61,663 nucleotides of DNA from Salipiger mucosus DSM 16094 (GTDB lineage: Bacteria > Pseudomonadota > Alphaproteobacteria > Rhodobacterales > Rhodobacteraceae): NCBI RefSeq assembly GCF_000442255.1, contig NZ_KE557288.1:9957-71619 (forward strand), in the 5' to 3' direction. Under the pieces are notes generated by a model, which was given only the letters and a program-made list of their open reading frames with translations, searched no databases and had not been told where the DNA came from. Every line of letters begins with the position of its first letter. Within the stretch, counting starts at the first letter, position 1. This document shows, piece after piece, positions 9,437 through 18,964 of the stretch. A program made the translations under genes and the position numbers.

Positions 9437-10465
9437 CTAGCTCCCCCGGATCGCGTCGATCATCACCTGCACGTTCGCAGGGTCGGCATCGGGCGTGATG
9501 CCATGGCCGAGGTTGAAGATATGCGGGCCTTTCGAGAAGTCCTCGACGATCCTGCGCGTCTCGCGCACCAGCGCATCGCCACCGGTCACCATGTGCGTGT
9601 TGGCCAGGTTGCCCTGCACGCAGCCCGAGGGCTGCACGTGCTCTGCCGCCCATTCCGGGCTCACCGCGTCATCGAGCGCCACGCAGTCCGCGCCGGTCGC
9701 GGCATGGAAGCCGGCAAAGCGCTCGCCCGCGCCGCGCGGGAAGACGATCACCGGAAGGCCCGGGTGCCGCGCCTTGAGCTCACCCACGATGGTCCGCGCC
9801 GTGTCGCGCGTGTAGCGGTCGAAGTCCTCGCCCTGCAGCGAGCCCGCCCAGGAATCGAAGAGCTTCACCACCTCGGCCCCGGCCTCGACCTGCGCCGAGA
9901 GGTAGTCGATCGTCGCCTCGGTCAGACGCTCCATGAGCCGCTCGAAGAGCGCGCGGTTCTCGGCCTTGAGCGCATGCGCCGGGCCCTGATCCTTGGTGCC
10001 GCGCCCGCCGATCATGTAGGTCGCCACCGTCCAGGGCGCCCCGGCGAAGCCGATGAGCGTGGTCTCGGCGGGCAACTCGCGGCGCAGGATGCGGATCGTC
10101 TCGTAGACCGGGCTCAAAGTGTCGTGGATCATCTCGCCGCGCCCGAGTTTCTCGAAATCCGCCTCGGTCGTGACGGTCGACAGCCGCGGCCCTTCTCCTG
10201 TGACGAACCACAGGTCGGCCCCCAGCGCCTGGGGCACCAGCAGGATGTCGGCAAAGAGGATCGCCCCGTCGAAGCCGTAGCGCCGGATCGGCTGCAGCGT
10301 GACCTCGGCGGCGAGCTCGGGCGTGTAGCACAGAGAGAGGAAGTCGCCGGCCTGCGCCCGCACCTCCTTGTACTCCGGCAGGTAGCGCCCGGCCTGCCGC
10401 ATCATCCAGATGGGCGGCACCTCGAGGGTTTCCCCGGCCAGCGCGCGCAGGATCGTCTTGGTCAT
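9437..10465 (-). CDS. hemE: Uroporphyrinogen decarboxylase
   Basis: Decarboxylates uroporphyrinogen III to coproporphyrinogen III in heme synthesis. Start at ATG 10465 gives [20 protein letters not shown], 342 residues. The hallmark [13 protein letters not shown] motif follows. The [15 protein letters not shown] active-site segment, the [16 protein letters not shown] motif and the HNLGHGI-like end ([13 protein letters not shown]) are all present. It is divergent from hemC, with 90 bp between them. Confidence 0.96.
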   Translation of the reverse strand: MTKTILRALAGETLEVPPIWMMRQAGRYLPEYKEVRAQAGDFLSLCYTPELAAEVTLQPIRRYGFDGAILFADILLVPQALGADLWFVTGEGPRLSTVTTEADFEKLGRGEMIHDTLSPVYETIRILRRELPAETTLIGFAGAPWTVATYMIGGRGTKDQGPAHALKAENRALFERLMERLTEATIDYLSAQVEAGAEVVKLFDSWAGSLQGEDFDRYTRDTARTIVGELKARHPGLPVIVFPRGAGERFAGFHAATGADCVALDDAVSPEWAAEHVQPSGCVQGNLANTHMVTGGDALVRETRRIVEDFSKGPHIFNLGHGITPDADPANVQVMIDAIRGS

Positions 10466-10555
10466 CGGTCTCTCCCCCGTATGTCGCCTCGGAGGCAGAT
10501 AGGTCAAAACACGCCCCATTGCCACCACCCGCCGCGCGACATAAAGCTCGAAGGC

Positions 10556-11515
10556 ATGACGCAGGACCTGCCCGACCCCGACCGCCCGCTCCGCATCGGC
10601 ACCCGCGGCTCGCCGCTGGCGCTGGCACAGGCGCACGAAACCCGCGACCGTCTCGCCGCCGCCTTCGACCTGCCCGAGGCGGCCTTCGAGATCGTGGTCA
10701 TCAAGACCACCGGCGACAACCGCGCGATGATCGCCACCGACACGCCGCTCAAGGTGCTGGGCGGCAAGGGCCTCTTCACCCGCGAGATCGAGGAGCAACT
10801 GCTCGCGGGTGGCATCGACATCGCGGTGCACTCGATGAAGGACATGCCGGTCGAGCAGCCCGGCGGTCTCGCGCTCGACTGCTACCTCCCGCGCGAGGAC
10901 GTGCGCGACGCCTTCATCTCCCCGGGCTACACCGCCATCGCCGAGCTCGCGGCCGGCACCGTCGTCGGCACCTCGAGCCTGCGCCGCCGCGCCCAGGTGC
11001 AGACCCGCCGTCCCGACCTGACGGTGGTCGAGTTCCGCGGCAACATGCAGACCCGCCTGCGCAAGCTCGACGAGGGCGTCGCCGCCTGCACCTTCCTCGC
11101 CATGGCCGGGCTCAACCGCATGCAGATCCCCGGCGTGCCGATGACCCCCATCACGCCCGAGGACATGCTGCCCGCCGTCGCCCAGGGCGCCATCGGCATC
11201 GAGCGCCGCGAGGACGACGACCGCGTCGCCGGCATGCTCTCGGCGATCCACGACACCGAGACGGCTCAGCGCCTCTCGGCGGAACGCGCCTTCCTCGCCG
11301 CGCTCGACGGCTCCTGCGAGACGCCCATCGCGGGTCTCGCCGAACTCGAGGGCCCAGCCCTGCGGCTGCGCGGCGAGATCCTGCGCCCGGACGGCTCCGA
11401 GGCGCATGCCGACGAGCGGCACGGCACCATCGCCGACGGCGCCGAAATGGGCCGCGACCTCGCCCGCGACCTGCTCTCGCGCGCCGGCCCGAACTTCTTC
11501 GACTGGCGGACCTGA
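10556..11515 (+). CDS. hemC: Porphobilinogen deaminase (hydroxymethylbilane synthase)
   Basis: Polymerises four porphobilinogen units into hydroxymethylbilane. Start at ATG 10556 gives [20 protein letters not shown], 319 residues. It carries the [14 protein letters not shown] opening, the HSMKDMP motif, the TSSLRRRAQ motif, and the dipyrromethane-cofactor Cys within [10 protein letters not shown]. The divergent hemE-hemC arrangement is common in this bacterial family and suggests joint control from the short shared promoter region. Confidence 0.96.
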   Translation: MTQDLPDPDRPLRIGTRGSPLALAQAHETRDRLAAAFDLPEAAFEIVVIKTTGDNRAMIATDTPLKVLGGKGLFTREIEEQLLAGGIDIAVHSMKDMPVEQPGGLALDCYLPREDVRDAFISPGYTAIAELAAGTVVGTSSLRRRAQVQTRRPDLTVVEFRGNMQTRLRKLDEGVAACTFLAMAGLNRMQIPGVPMTPITPEDMLPAVAQGAIGIERREDDDRVAGMLSAIHDTETAQRLSAERAFLAALDGSCETPIAGLAELEGPALRLRGEILRPDGSEAHADERHGTIADGAEMGRDLARDLLSRAGPNFFDWRT

Positions 11516-11518
11516 ACC

Positions 11519-11640
11519 GCCACTTTCATCTTTCCCGCAAATACGCCGGGGTGAATTCGCGCCACAGGCGCGAAGAGGGGCAGCGCCCCTCTCCCGGCGT
11601 CCGGCCGCCCCGGGCGGCGGGACGCTCCCCCCGCGCGCCG
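11519..11640. repeat. Rhodobacteraceae-type intergenic repeat with hairpins
   Basis: Contains TTTCATCTTTCCCGCAAATA followed by a chain of hairpins: TTCGCGCC with GGCGCGAA, GAGGGGC with GCCCCTC, and CCGCCC with GGGCGG. It separates the convergent hemC and quinone oxidoreductase genes. From memory this string recurs in roseobacter and Paracoccus intergenic regions; a terminator role is plausible. Confidence 0.6.
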
Positions 11641-11657
11641 CGAGGCGCTCCGCCGGA

Positions 11658-12644
11658 TCAGTCCAGCGTCAGGATCGTCTGGCCGGTGGTCTGCCGCGCC
11701 TCCAGCGCGCGATGGGCCGCGGCCACCTCGGCCAGCGGGAAGCGCTGATCGATGCGGATCTTCACCGCGCCCGAGGCCACCTTGTCGAAGAGCATCGCCG
11801 CCATGTCCTGGCAGGCCTCGTGCAAGGCGATATGCGCGAACAGCGTCGGCCGCGTCACCTTGAGCGAGCCCTTCTGCGCCAGCAGCCCGAGGTTGAAGGC
11901 CTCGACCGCGCCCGAGGCGTTGCCGAAGGAGATCATCATCCCCAGCGGCTTCAGGCAGTCGAGCGAGCCCTCGAAGGTCTCCTTGCCGACCGAATCCATC
12001 ACCACGTCCACGCCCTTGCCGTCGGTCAGCTCGCGCACCCGGGCGACCCAGTCCTCGGTGGCGTAGTTGATGCAGGCATCCGCCCCGTGCTCGAGCGCGA
12101 GCTGGCACTTCTCCTCGGAGCCCGCGGTGCCGATCAGCCGGATGCCCTCGGACTTCGCCCACTGGCAGGCGATCAGACCGACGCCCCCGGCGGCGGCGTG
12201 GAACAGCACCGTGTCGCCGGCCTTGAGCGGCGTCGTGCGGTGGAACAGGTACTGCACCGTCAGACCCTTGAGCATCATCGCCGCGCCCTCCTCGAAGGAG
12301 ATCGCATCGGGCAGCTTGCAGACCTGCGCCGCGGGCATCACGCGCGCCTCGGCATAGGCGCCCGGCGGCACGGCGGCATAGGCGGCGCGGTCGCCCACGG
12401 CGAGGTGCGTCACGCCCGGGCCCACCGCCTCGATGGTGCCCGAGGCCTCCATTCCCAGAGCGTGCGGCAGCTCCATCGGGTAGAGCCCCGAGCGCTGGTA
12501 GCAGTCGATGAAGTTGAGCCCGCAGGCGGCGTGGCGAATGCGGATCTCGCCCTCGCCCGGCTCGCCCACCTCGCGGTCGACGAGCTTCAGCGCCTCGGGG
12601 CCGCCGTGTTCCTCGATGATGACGGTCTTCGCGGTCTCGGTCAT
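11658..12644 (-). CDS. NADPH:quinone oxidoreductase (Qor-type, zinc-less MDR family)
   Basis: A 328-residue medium-chain dehydrogenase/reductase; start at ATG 12644 ([20 protein letters not shown]). The QOR hallmark [13 protein letters not shown] near residue 50 and the Rossmann glycine motif AAAGGVG (in [14 protein letters not shown]) are present. The structural-zinc cysteines of alcohol dehydrogenases are absent, as expected for quinone oxidoreductases. It reduces quinones or other electrophiles with NADPH. A second member of the superfamily lies 1.1 kb away on the same strand. Confidence 0.9.
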   Translation of the reverse strand: MTETAKTVIIEEHGGPEALKLVDREVGEPGEGEIRIRHAACGLNFIDCYQRSGLYPMELPHALGMEASGTIEAVGPGVTHLAVGDRAAYAAVPPGAYAEARVMPAAQVCKLPDAISFEEGAAMMLKGLTVQYLFHRTTPLKAGDTVLFHAAAGGVGLIACQWAKSEGIRLIGTAGSEEKCQLALEHGADACINYATEDWVARVRELTDGKGVDVVMDSVGKETFEGSLDCLKPLGMMISFGNASGAVEAFNLGLLAQKGSLKVTRPTLFAHIALHEACQDMAAMLFDKVASGAVKIRIDQRFPLAEVAAAHRALEARQTTGQTILTLD

Positions 12645-12873
12645 GTCGCTTTCCTTGTCTGCCGGGCGGCATGCGCCCCTCTCCGGGCGCGAGACTGCGC
12701 CGCCGGCGCCGGGGATACAAGGCCGGGCGCGAGGCCCGTCCCGCAGTCGTGATTCGCGCGGTCCGCGCGATGTGCTACCCTTGACGCATGCGCGCGCCGC
12801 CGGCCGGTCCGGCCCGGGCGCGTCCGGCCGGACCCCGCCCGGCGTGTCACGCCACGCCAGAGGGAGGATCATC

Positions 12874-13729
12874 ATGGCCAAGACCATCGGAAATCCGGCT
12901 GTCCTGGACCGCCCGAATCCTGGGCGCCACGGGCAGCCATCTAGCCGCCACGACGCGCGAGCTGGGCAGCGAGGACGCCGCGCCGCCGCAGGTGCGGCAC
13001 ATGGAAATGGAGGACATCCGCACGTCGCTCCGCAAGGGCTGGGAAGATTTCGCCGCCTGCCGCAGCGACGTGATGTTCATCGTGCTGGTCTACCCGGTCG
13101 TGGGGCTGGTGCTGATCGGCATGGGACTGCAGATGGAACTGGTGCCGCTGCTCTTCCCGCTGATCTCGGGCTTTGCCATTCTCGGCCCGCTCGCGGCCGT
13201 CGGCCTCTACGAGATGAGCCGCAGGCGCGAGGCGGGCGAAGCGCCGCGCTGGGGGCATGCCATCGGCGTCCTGGAATCGCCGGCCTTCGGCGCCATCGTG
13301 GTGATGGGGATCTACCTCGCCGCGCTCTTCCTGCTGTGGATGCTGGTCGCCGCCGAGATCCACCAGTTCACCATGGGTAACGCCGTGCCATCGAGCGTCA
13401 TGGCCTTCCTGACCGAGGTTGTCACCACGCCGGGCGGACAACTGATGATGGTGCTGGGGATCGCCGTGGGCGCGCTCTTCGCGCTGGCGGCGCTGGCGGT
13501 CTCGGTGGTGTCCTTCCCGCTGATGCTCGACCGGCACGTCGGCGCGCCGGTCGCGGTTGCGACCTCGATCAAGGTGTTGCTGGCCAACCCGAAGGTGGTC
13601 CTGAGCTGGGGCGTGCTGATCGCGGTGCTCCTGGCGCTGGGGGCGCTGCCGCTGCTGCTGGGGCTGATCGTCGTACTGCCCGTGCTGGGCCACGCGAGCT
13701 GGCATTTCTACCGGCGTGCCGTGGCCTGA
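12874..13729 (+). pseudogene. DUF2189 membrane protein, N-terminus frameshifted
   Basis: DUF2189 integral membrane protein of unknown function, about 285 residues when repaired, with six hydrophobic spans from the DVMFIVLVYPVVGLVLIGMG segment on. The natural start is ATG 12874, behind a good ribosome site (AGGGAGGAT), reading MAKTIGNP. The rest of the domain (LSWTARILGATGSHLAATTR) is in the +1 frame. Removing one G from the GG at 12897-12898 joins them exactly. The upstream in-frame ATG at 12788 gives only Pro/Ala/Arg-rich residues and is unlikely. It could be a real mutation or a sequencing error. Confidence 0.8.
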
Positions 13730-13747
13730 GCCGGGCGGCGCGGCGGC

Positions 13748-14734
13748 TCAGCCGCCGACGCGCAGCACGATCTTGCCCACGTGCGTCGAGCCTTCCATGC
13801 GCGCGTGGGCCTCGGAAGCCTGCTCGAGCGGGAAGTCGGAATCCATGACCGGCGCGACCTGGCCGCTCTCCAGCAGCGGCCAGACCCGCGCGAGCAGCGC
13901 CTCGGCGATGCGCGCCTTGGCCAGGTCGCTCTGCGGGCGCAGGGTCGCGCCCGTGATCGTGAGCCGCCGCACCATCACCTGCGCGAAGTTCAGCGAGACC
14001 TTCGGCCCCTGCAGGAAGGCGATCTGCACCAGCCGGCCCTCGTCCGCCAGCGCCTTGACGTTGCGCGGGATGTAGTCGCCGCCCACCATGTCGAGGATCA
14101 GGTTCGCCCCGCCCTCGTCGCGCAGCACCTCGACGAAATCCTCGTCGCGGTAGTTGATCGCCCGCTCGGCACCGAGCCGCGTGCAGGCCGCGCATTTCTC
14201 GGCCGAACCGGCGGTGGCGAAGACCCGCGCGCCGAAATGATGCGCGAGCTGGATCGCCGTGGTGCCGATCCCCGACGAGCCGCCATGCACGAGAAACCGC
14301 TCGCCCGCCTCGAGCCCGCCGCGCATGAAAACGTTGGACCAGACGGTGAAGAAGGTCTCGGGCAGGCAGGCCGCCTCGCGCAGGCCCATGCCCTGCGGCA
14401 CCGGCAGACAGTGCGCGGCCGGCGTCGCCACGTAGTCGGCATAGCCTCCGCCCGGCAGCAGGGCGCAGACATTGTCGCCCACGCGCGGCCAGTCCACGCC
14501 CGGCCCGACGGCGGCGACCTCGCCCGAGGCCTCGAGCCCCGGCAGGTCGCTGGCCCCCGGCGGGGGCGCGTAGTTGCCCGCGCGCTGCAGCGCGTCGGGC
14601 CGGTTCACACCCGCCCAGGCCACGCGGATGACCACCTGCCCGTGCCCCGGCTCGGGGACCGGACGTTCGGTCGGGCGCAGCACCTCGGGGCCGCCGGGTT
14701 CGGAAATCTCGACGGCGCGCATGGTCTGGGGCAT
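13748..14734 (-). CDS. NAD(P)H-quinone oxidoreductase (PIG3-like)
   Basis: A 328-residue MDR-superfamily protein (MPQTMRAVEISEPGGPEVLR). It has the WAGVNRPDALQRAGNYAPPP segment typical of the PIG3/TP53I3-like quinone oxidoreductases and the nucleotide-binding HGGSSGIGTTAIQLA motif. It is less than 15 bp downstream of the COQ9-family gene on the same strand, so the two are probably cotranscribed. This supports a role in quinone metabolism, although the true substrate is unknown. Confidence 0.9.
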   Translation of the reverse strand: MPQTMRAVEISEPGGPEVLRPTERPVPEPGHGQVVIRVAWAGVNRPDALQRAGNYAPPPGASDLPGLEASGEVAAVGPGVDWPRVGDNVCALLPGGGYADYVATPAAHCLPVPQGMGLREAACLPETFFTVWSNVFMRGGLEAGERFLVHGGSSGIGTTAIQLAHHFGARVFATAGSAEKCAACTRLGAERAINYRDEDFVEVLRDEGGANLILDMVGGDYIPRNVKALADEGRLVQIAFLQGPKVSLNFAQVMVRRLTITGATLRPQSDLAKARIAEALLARVWPLLESGQVAPVMDSDFPLEQASEAHARMEGSTHVGKIVLRVGG

Positions 14735-14745
14735 TCGTGGTCGTC

Positions 14746-15435
14746 CTATCTGGGGGCGGTCCAGCCGCCGGGCAGTTTCAGGTCCTTGGGCACGCCGGGC
14801 GCCCGGACCTTGCCTAGCACCCGCTCGGGCCCTGCGAAAACCCGTTTCAGCACCGGGTTCTCGCGCACCTTGGCCTTGGTCTTCTCGATCCGCATGACAT
14901 CCTCGATGCGGCGATCGAGGAATTCCCAGGTCGCCTGGTGGTCGAGCGAATCGTCCCCCAGCCAGTAGAGCACGGTCGAGGAATAGACCCCCGACAGCGT
15001 CGCCCGCTTGGTGTACCAGTTGATGTCGCGCGCGGTGTCGCCGAGCACGGTCCAGATGCGGTCGGCGGTCCCCCAGATCAGCCGCGCGCCATCAGGCGCA
15101 TACATCGGCAGCGCGAAGAGCGTCGTGCCACGGCGCACCGCCTCGCGGTCCTTGACCGCCTCGATGCGGGTGCGAACCGCGTGGGCCACGCGGTCGCGGT
15201 AGCGCATCTCCTGCATCGCGTCGGCGTCGAGCGCCGCTTCCATCGCCTCGTCGCCGCGCTTGTGAAAGGCCACGGCAAGGTCCACGGCGCCGCGCGGGTA
15301 GAGGCCGCGCGCGACCACCGGGTCGGCCCCGATCTCGGCCACGGCGGCGCGGAAGGTCGTTTCGGACCAGCCATCGAAGGCGACGTGATTCAGCGCCGCA
15401 TCCAGCAATCTCTCGTTAAGGTTGTCGTCGGTCAT
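14746..15435 (-). CDS. COQ9 family protein (ubiquinone biosynthesis)
   Basis: A 229-residue COQ9-family protein. In mitochondria COQ9 binds lipid and helps the COQ7 hydroxylase; alphaproteobacterial homologues have the same TetR-like fold. Here the first ~80 residues (LNERLLDAALNHVAFDGWSE, FRAAVAEIGADPVVARGLYP) form the TetR-like helices. The second half carries W-rich helices (NWYTKRATLSGVYSSTVLYW, LDHQATWEFLDRRIEDV), a clear family mark. It heads a likely two-gene unit with the PIG3-like oxidoreductase. Confidence 0.88.
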   Translation of the reverse strand: MTDDNLNERLLDAALNHVAFDGWSETTFRAAVAEIGADPVVARGLYPRGAVDLAVAFHKRGDEAMEAALDADAMQEMRYRDRVAHAVRTRIEAVKDREAVRRGTTLFALPMYAPDGARLIWGTADRIWTVLGDTARDINWYTKRATLSGVYSSTVLYWLGDDSLDHQATWEFLDRRIEDVMRIEKTKAKVRENPVLKRVFAGPERVLGKVRAPGVPKDLKLPGGWTAPR

Positions 15436-15604
15436 CGGTCACCCTCCTGTGACTCGGGCATGCCCTGAGTGTAGCGCGGGGCCCCGGGGCTGACCACCGG
15501 GCGGGCACGACAGGGGCGGGTCTGGACAAACCGCCCGGCCCTTGCTATACGGCAGCTTCCTGCAATTCCATGCAACTTCAACCTAGAAAGGTGGTGACAA
15601 CCAC

Positions 15605-15811
15605 ATGCAGGTCAGTGTTCGCGACAACAATGTCGATCAGGCGCTCCGCGCCCTGAAGAAGAAGCTGCAGCGCGAAGGTGTTTTTCGTGAAATGAAGCTT
15701 CGGCAGCAATTCGAAAAGCCCTCCGAGAAGAAGGCACGCGAGAAGGCCGAGGCCATCCGCCGCGCCCGCAAACTCGCACGCAAGAAGGCCCAGCGCGAAG
15801 GCCTCCTCTGA
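15605..15811 (+). CDS. rpsU: 30S ribosomal protein S21
   Basis: A 68-residue basic protein, small-subunit component near the anti-Shine-Dalgarno end of 16S rRNA. It begins [20 protein letters not shown] and continues with the conserved [20 protein letters not shown], ending in an Arg/Lys-rich tail. The leader contains AGAAAGGTGG just upstream of the ATG. A rho-independent terminator follows directly. Confidence 0.97.
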   Translation: MQVSVRDNNVDQALRALKKKLQREGVFREMKLRQQFEKPSEKKAREKAEAIRRARKLARKKAQREGLL

Positions 15812-15848
15812 GGCAACGCCGGCAGCAGCCGACCTTCCGACACGAACG

Positions 15849-15893
15849 AGACGACCCCCGGGGCATCTGCCTTTCGGGGGTTTGTCGTTTTTG
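15849..15893 (+). terminator. rpsU terminator
   Basis: Stem ACCCCCG (15854-15860) with CGGGGGT (15875-15881), extended by GACG/TGTC-type outer pairs, followed by a T-run (GTCGTTTTT). Confidence 0.8.
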
Positions 15894-15933
15894 GGGGACA
15901 GGTAATCACGCTACGCTCCATCCGCCGGACATG

Positions 15934-15962
15934 AAAAACCCCGGGGCATGGTGTCCCCGGGG
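15934..15962 (-). terminator. Terminator of the D,D-carboxypeptidase gene
   Basis: Self-complementary CCCCGGGG blocks at 15939-15946 and 15955-15962 form a strong stem. On the minus strand it is followed by a T-run (complement of GAAAAA at 15933-15938). It lies 50-80 bp beyond the dacC-like stop. Confidence 0.75.
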
Positions 15963-16015
15963 CCAGGTCCTTGAAGGTCGGCCGGCTTGTGACGCCGGTC
16001 CGGGTCGTGTCGATG

Positions 16016-17572
16016 TCAGCTCGGGCCGATCATGAAGCAGGTGACCTGCCGTGCCTGCAGCCGGCGGCAAGCCAGGTCGGCACCCTCGCGGCTCAGGCCC
16101 ATGAAGTTCGCATCGAAGCCGTTCGAGCGCCCCACCACCTTGCGCAGCGATCCGTCGAGCGAGCTGGTCTCCATCAGCGCGGTCTTCAGCAGCACCTTCT
16201 CGGCGGCGTAGCGGCTGGGATAGCGGCCGACGTTGATGCCCCAGTGCCGTCCGCCCGACGTCGAGACGCGCGTGACGACCTCCTGCTTCTGGGCGACCTG
16301 CGCCGCCGCTTCGGCGGTGGCCTCGTCGGCCGTCGTGCCCCCGGCGCTGGCCAGCAGCACGCCCTGCGGCCGGCGCATCGGCTTGACCGAGGCGCCCGGC
16401 GCGATGCCGCTGGCCTCGGCGATCGCGGCCGCCGCGACCGCCTTTTCCGAATCCTCGGCCGGCGGGGTCGGGGCGACCTCGGCCTCGGCGACCTGCACCT
16501 CTTCCAGCGCGGTCGTGATGTCGTCGGCGACCTCGGCCACGAGCGGTGCCGTATCGGGAACCGCGGGCGGCTCGGCGCCCGGACGCAGTTGTGGACGCAG
16601 GCTGCGGGTCACCGCGGCCGCGACCACGCGCACCGACTTGCCGGTCGCGCCCGAGGGCGAGGCATCGGCGTTCTTGGCCACCTCGACCGGGCCAAGGCCC
16701 TGGTTGCCCATGTAGGCAGGGCGATTCGGCTTGTTCAGCGCGACGTTGGTCTGCGCCTTCTTGAACCCGAGGTCGAGAAGCTCGGCCACCCGCTTGTCGC
16801 GGGTCGAGCTCGAGCGCCCGCCGAAGACCGTGGCGATCACGCGCTCACGGCCGCGCACGGCCGAGGCGACGAGGTTGAAGCCCGCCGCGCGGGTGTAGCC
16901 CGTCTTGATGCCGTCGGCGCCGCGGTAGTTCACCAGCAGCTTGTTGTGCGAGTAGACGGTTTTCATGCCCGCGTCGGTCGCCCGGCGCGAGAACAGGTTA
17001 TAGTACTGCGGGTAGTCGTACAGCATGTGACGCCCGAGGATCGTCATGTCCCGCGCCGTCGAGAGGTGTCCGCTTTCGGTCAGGCCGTGGGCGTTCTTGA
17101 AGGTGGTGCGCGTCATGCCGAGCGCCTTTGCGGTCCGGGTCATGCGGCGGGCAAAGGCCGCTTCCGAGCCCGAGATCGCCTCGCCGATGGCGGTGGCCGC
17201 GTCGTTGGCCGACTTCACCGCCGCCGCGCGCACGAGGTAGCGCATCTTCATCTTCTGCCCGGTGCGCAGCCCCAGCTTCGAGGGCGGCTCGGCCGTCGCG
17301 TTGCGCGAGATGCTCACCACGGTATCCATGCTGAGCTCGCCGTTCTGCACCGCCTCGAAGGCGATGTAGAGGGTCATCATCTTGGTCAGGGACGCGGGAT
17401 GAAGCCGCGTGTCCGCGTTCTCGGCATGGAGTACCTTGCCGGATCGCGCGTCCATGACCATCGCCGCGTAGGGCGCTGCCATCGCGCTCAGCGGCGCGAC
17501 GATCACAAACCAGATGAACGTAAGAATATACAGGCCAATTCGGCCCGGCTGCTGCCTGCGCCGTCCCGTCAC
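16016..17572 (-). CDS. D-alanyl-D-alanine carboxypeptidase with C-terminal SPOR domain
   Basis: Periplasmic penicillin-binding protein (PBP5/DacC-type, peptidase S11) that trims pentapeptides in peptidoglycan. A signal/anchor (GLYILTFIWFVIVAPLSAMA) is followed by the catalytic domain with S61-L-T-K64, S121-A-N123 and K223-T-G225. Residues from about 290 to 420 form an Ala/Glu/Val-rich low-complexity linker. The C-terminal ~80 residues (HWGINVGRYPSRYAAEKVLL, then KVVGRSNGFDANFMGLSREG) form a SPOR domain that binds denuded glycan at division sites. The 518-residue length reflects the linker plus SPOR. It suggests a septal role. Confidence 0.92.
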   Translation of the reverse strand: MTGRRRQQPGRIGLYILTFIWFVIVAPLSAMAAPYAAMVMDARSGKVLHAENADTRLHPASLTKMMTLYIAFEAVQNGELSMDTVVSISRNATAEPPSKLGLRTGQKMKMRYLVRAAAVKSANDAATAIGEAISGSEAAFARRMTRTAKALGMTRTTFKNAHGLTESGHLSTARDMTILGRHMLYDYPQYYNLFSRRATDAGMKTVYSHNKLLVNYRGADGIKTGYTRAAGFNLVASAVRGRERVIATVFGGRSSSTRDKRVAELLDLGFKKAQTNVALNKPNRPAYMGNQGLGPVEVAKNADASPSGATGKSVRVVAAAVTRSLRPQLRPGAEPPAVPDTAPLVAEVADDITTALEEVQVAEAEVAPTPPAEDSEKAVAAAAIAEASGIAPGASVKPMRRPQGVLLASAGGTTADEATAEAAAQVAQKQEVVTRVSTSGGRHWGINVGRYPSRYAAEKVLLKTALMETSSLDGSLRKVVGRSNGFDANFMGLSREGADLACRRLQARQVTCFMIGPS

Positions 17573-17781
17573 GGTGTCCGCCTTTCACTGCCTCGCGTCC
17601 CCGGGTTTCCCGGTGAACTGTTCTTTTGATTACCGTTGAAGGTAGCACGAAGCGCACTTCAAGGAAAGCGTGGAAAGGCTTGATTAGCACGGGTTTTCGC
17701 GGGGTCAGAAAACCACATCTTGTTGGACGAAGCGGCCCCGCACCCCAGACCGTCGAATGTGGCCAAATTGAGGCGCCCGAC

Positions 17782-18480
17782 TCACTCCACCTCGGCAACA
17801 AGCGCCGGCAGAGCGCCCAGGTCCGGCAGCTCGCGAAAGCGCGGATGCTCGGGTTTCTCGGCCACCTCCAGCGCCCAGGTCAGGTCATGCGGGACGTAGA
17901 CTCCCCACCCGCCGGCGGCGATCGCCGGGGCCACGTCGGACTTCAGCGAATTGCCGACCATCATGGCCGCCGCCGGCCCGCCCGGGCTGCGCGCGAAGAT
18001 TCGGGCATAGGTGTCCGGCTGCTTGTCCGAGACGATCTCGACCGCGTCGAACCAGTCGCCGAGGCCCGACTGCGCCAGCTTGCGTTCCTGGTGCAGCAGG
18101 TCTCCCTTGGTGATGAGCACCAGGTGATGGCTTTCCGCCAGCGACGCCACCGCCTCCTCGGCATGCGGCAGCAGCTCGATGGGATGGGCCAGCATGTCGC
18201 GTCCGGCCTCCATGATCTCGCCGATCACGCGGCCCGGCACGCGGCCGTCGGTCACCTCGATCGCGGTCTCGATCATCGACAGGACGAAGCCCTTCACGCC
18301 GAATCCGTAGTGGCCGATATTGCGCCGCTCGGCCTCGACCAGGCGGGTGTCGAGGTGATCCCGCTCGGTATAATCGCCCAGCAATTCGGCAAACCGATCC
18401 TGCGTAAGCTTGAAAAACCGCTCGTTGTGCCAGAGTGTGTCGTCGGCATCGAAACCGATCGTTTGCAAATTCCGTGCCAT
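17782..18480 (-). CDS. HAD-superfamily hydrolase
   Basis: A 232-residue phosphatase-like protein. Motif I is [13 protein letters not shown] (nucleophile D13 and D15), motif II is the LITKGD stretch and motif III/IV is [17 protein letters not shown]. The layout with an alpha-helical cap after motif I fits the YjjG/phosphoglycolate-phosphatase branch. Substrate unknown. It is divergent from clpS, with about 95 bp between. Confidence 0.85.
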   Translation of the reverse strand: MARNLQTIGFDADDTLWHNERFFKLTQDRFAELLGDYTERDHLDTRLVEAERRNIGHYGFGVKGFVLSMIETAIEVTDGRVPGRVIGEIMEAGRDMLAHPIELLPHAEEAVASLAESHHLVLITKGDLLHQERKLAQSGLGDWFDAVEIVSDKQPDTYARIFARSPGGPAAAMMVGNSLKSDVAPAIAAGGWGVYVPHDLTWALEVAEKPEHPRFRELPDLGALPALVAEVE

Positions 18481-18576
18481 TGCGGAGAGACTCCTTTCGA
18501 CGACCCTTTTCTCCGGGGCCGCTCCGAATTATATGACCAGATCAAACCCGGAACCGCAAAGCGCAAGCGACCCGAG

Positions 18577-18939
18577 ATGTCTCACCCCGTAACGCACCCG
18601 ATCTACGGCATGGCCGGCCCGCCCTCGGACGACGAGAACGGGCAAGACGATTCCGATGTCGTCGTCAAGACGAAGCCGAAGACGAAGCGCCCGCCGCTCT
18701 ACAAGGTGCTCCTGCTCAACGACGACTACACGCCGATGGAATTCGTCGTGCATATCCTCGAGCGGTTTTTCGGCATGAACCATGCCCAGGCCTTCGAGAT
18801 CATGCTGACCGTGCACAAGAAGGGGGTCGCCGTGGTCGGCGTCTTCAGCCACGAGATCGCCGAGACCAAGGTCGGCCAGGTGATGGATTTCGCGCGGCGC
18901 CACCAGCATCCGCTGCAATGCACCATGGAAAAGGAGTGA
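18577..18939 (+). CDS. clpS: ATP-dependent Clp protease adaptor ClpS
   Basis: N-recognin that delivers N-end-rule substrates to ClpAP. The 120-residue protein has the disordered N-terminus ([20 protein letters not shown]) and then the core [20 protein letters not shown], in which the N-D-D-Y-T-P-M-E stretch makes the N-degron pocket. [20 protein letters not shown] completes the fold. A shorter start at the Met of [10 protein letters not shown] is possible. The downstream methyltransferase gene starts 25 bp after the stop. Confidence 0.95.
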   Translation: MSHPVTHPIYGMAGPPSDDENGQDDSDVVVKTKPKTKRPPLYKVLLLNDDYTPMEFVVHILERFFGMNHAQAFEIMLTVHKKGVAVVGVFSHEIAETKVGQVMDFARRHQHPLQCTMEKE

Positions 18940-18964
18940 TCCGCCCGTCCGCGGCGGCACGGCC

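Noticed and set aside
9380-10555. Long plus-strand extension upstream of hemC
   Set aside because: Antisense to hemE; the residues are Arg/His-rich and hemC starts at 10556 with a normal N-terminus.
12788-12873. N-terminal extension of the DUF2189 protein from ATG 12788
   Set aside because: It is Pro/Ala/Arg-rich with no ribosome site, while ATG 12874 has one and starts like the family.
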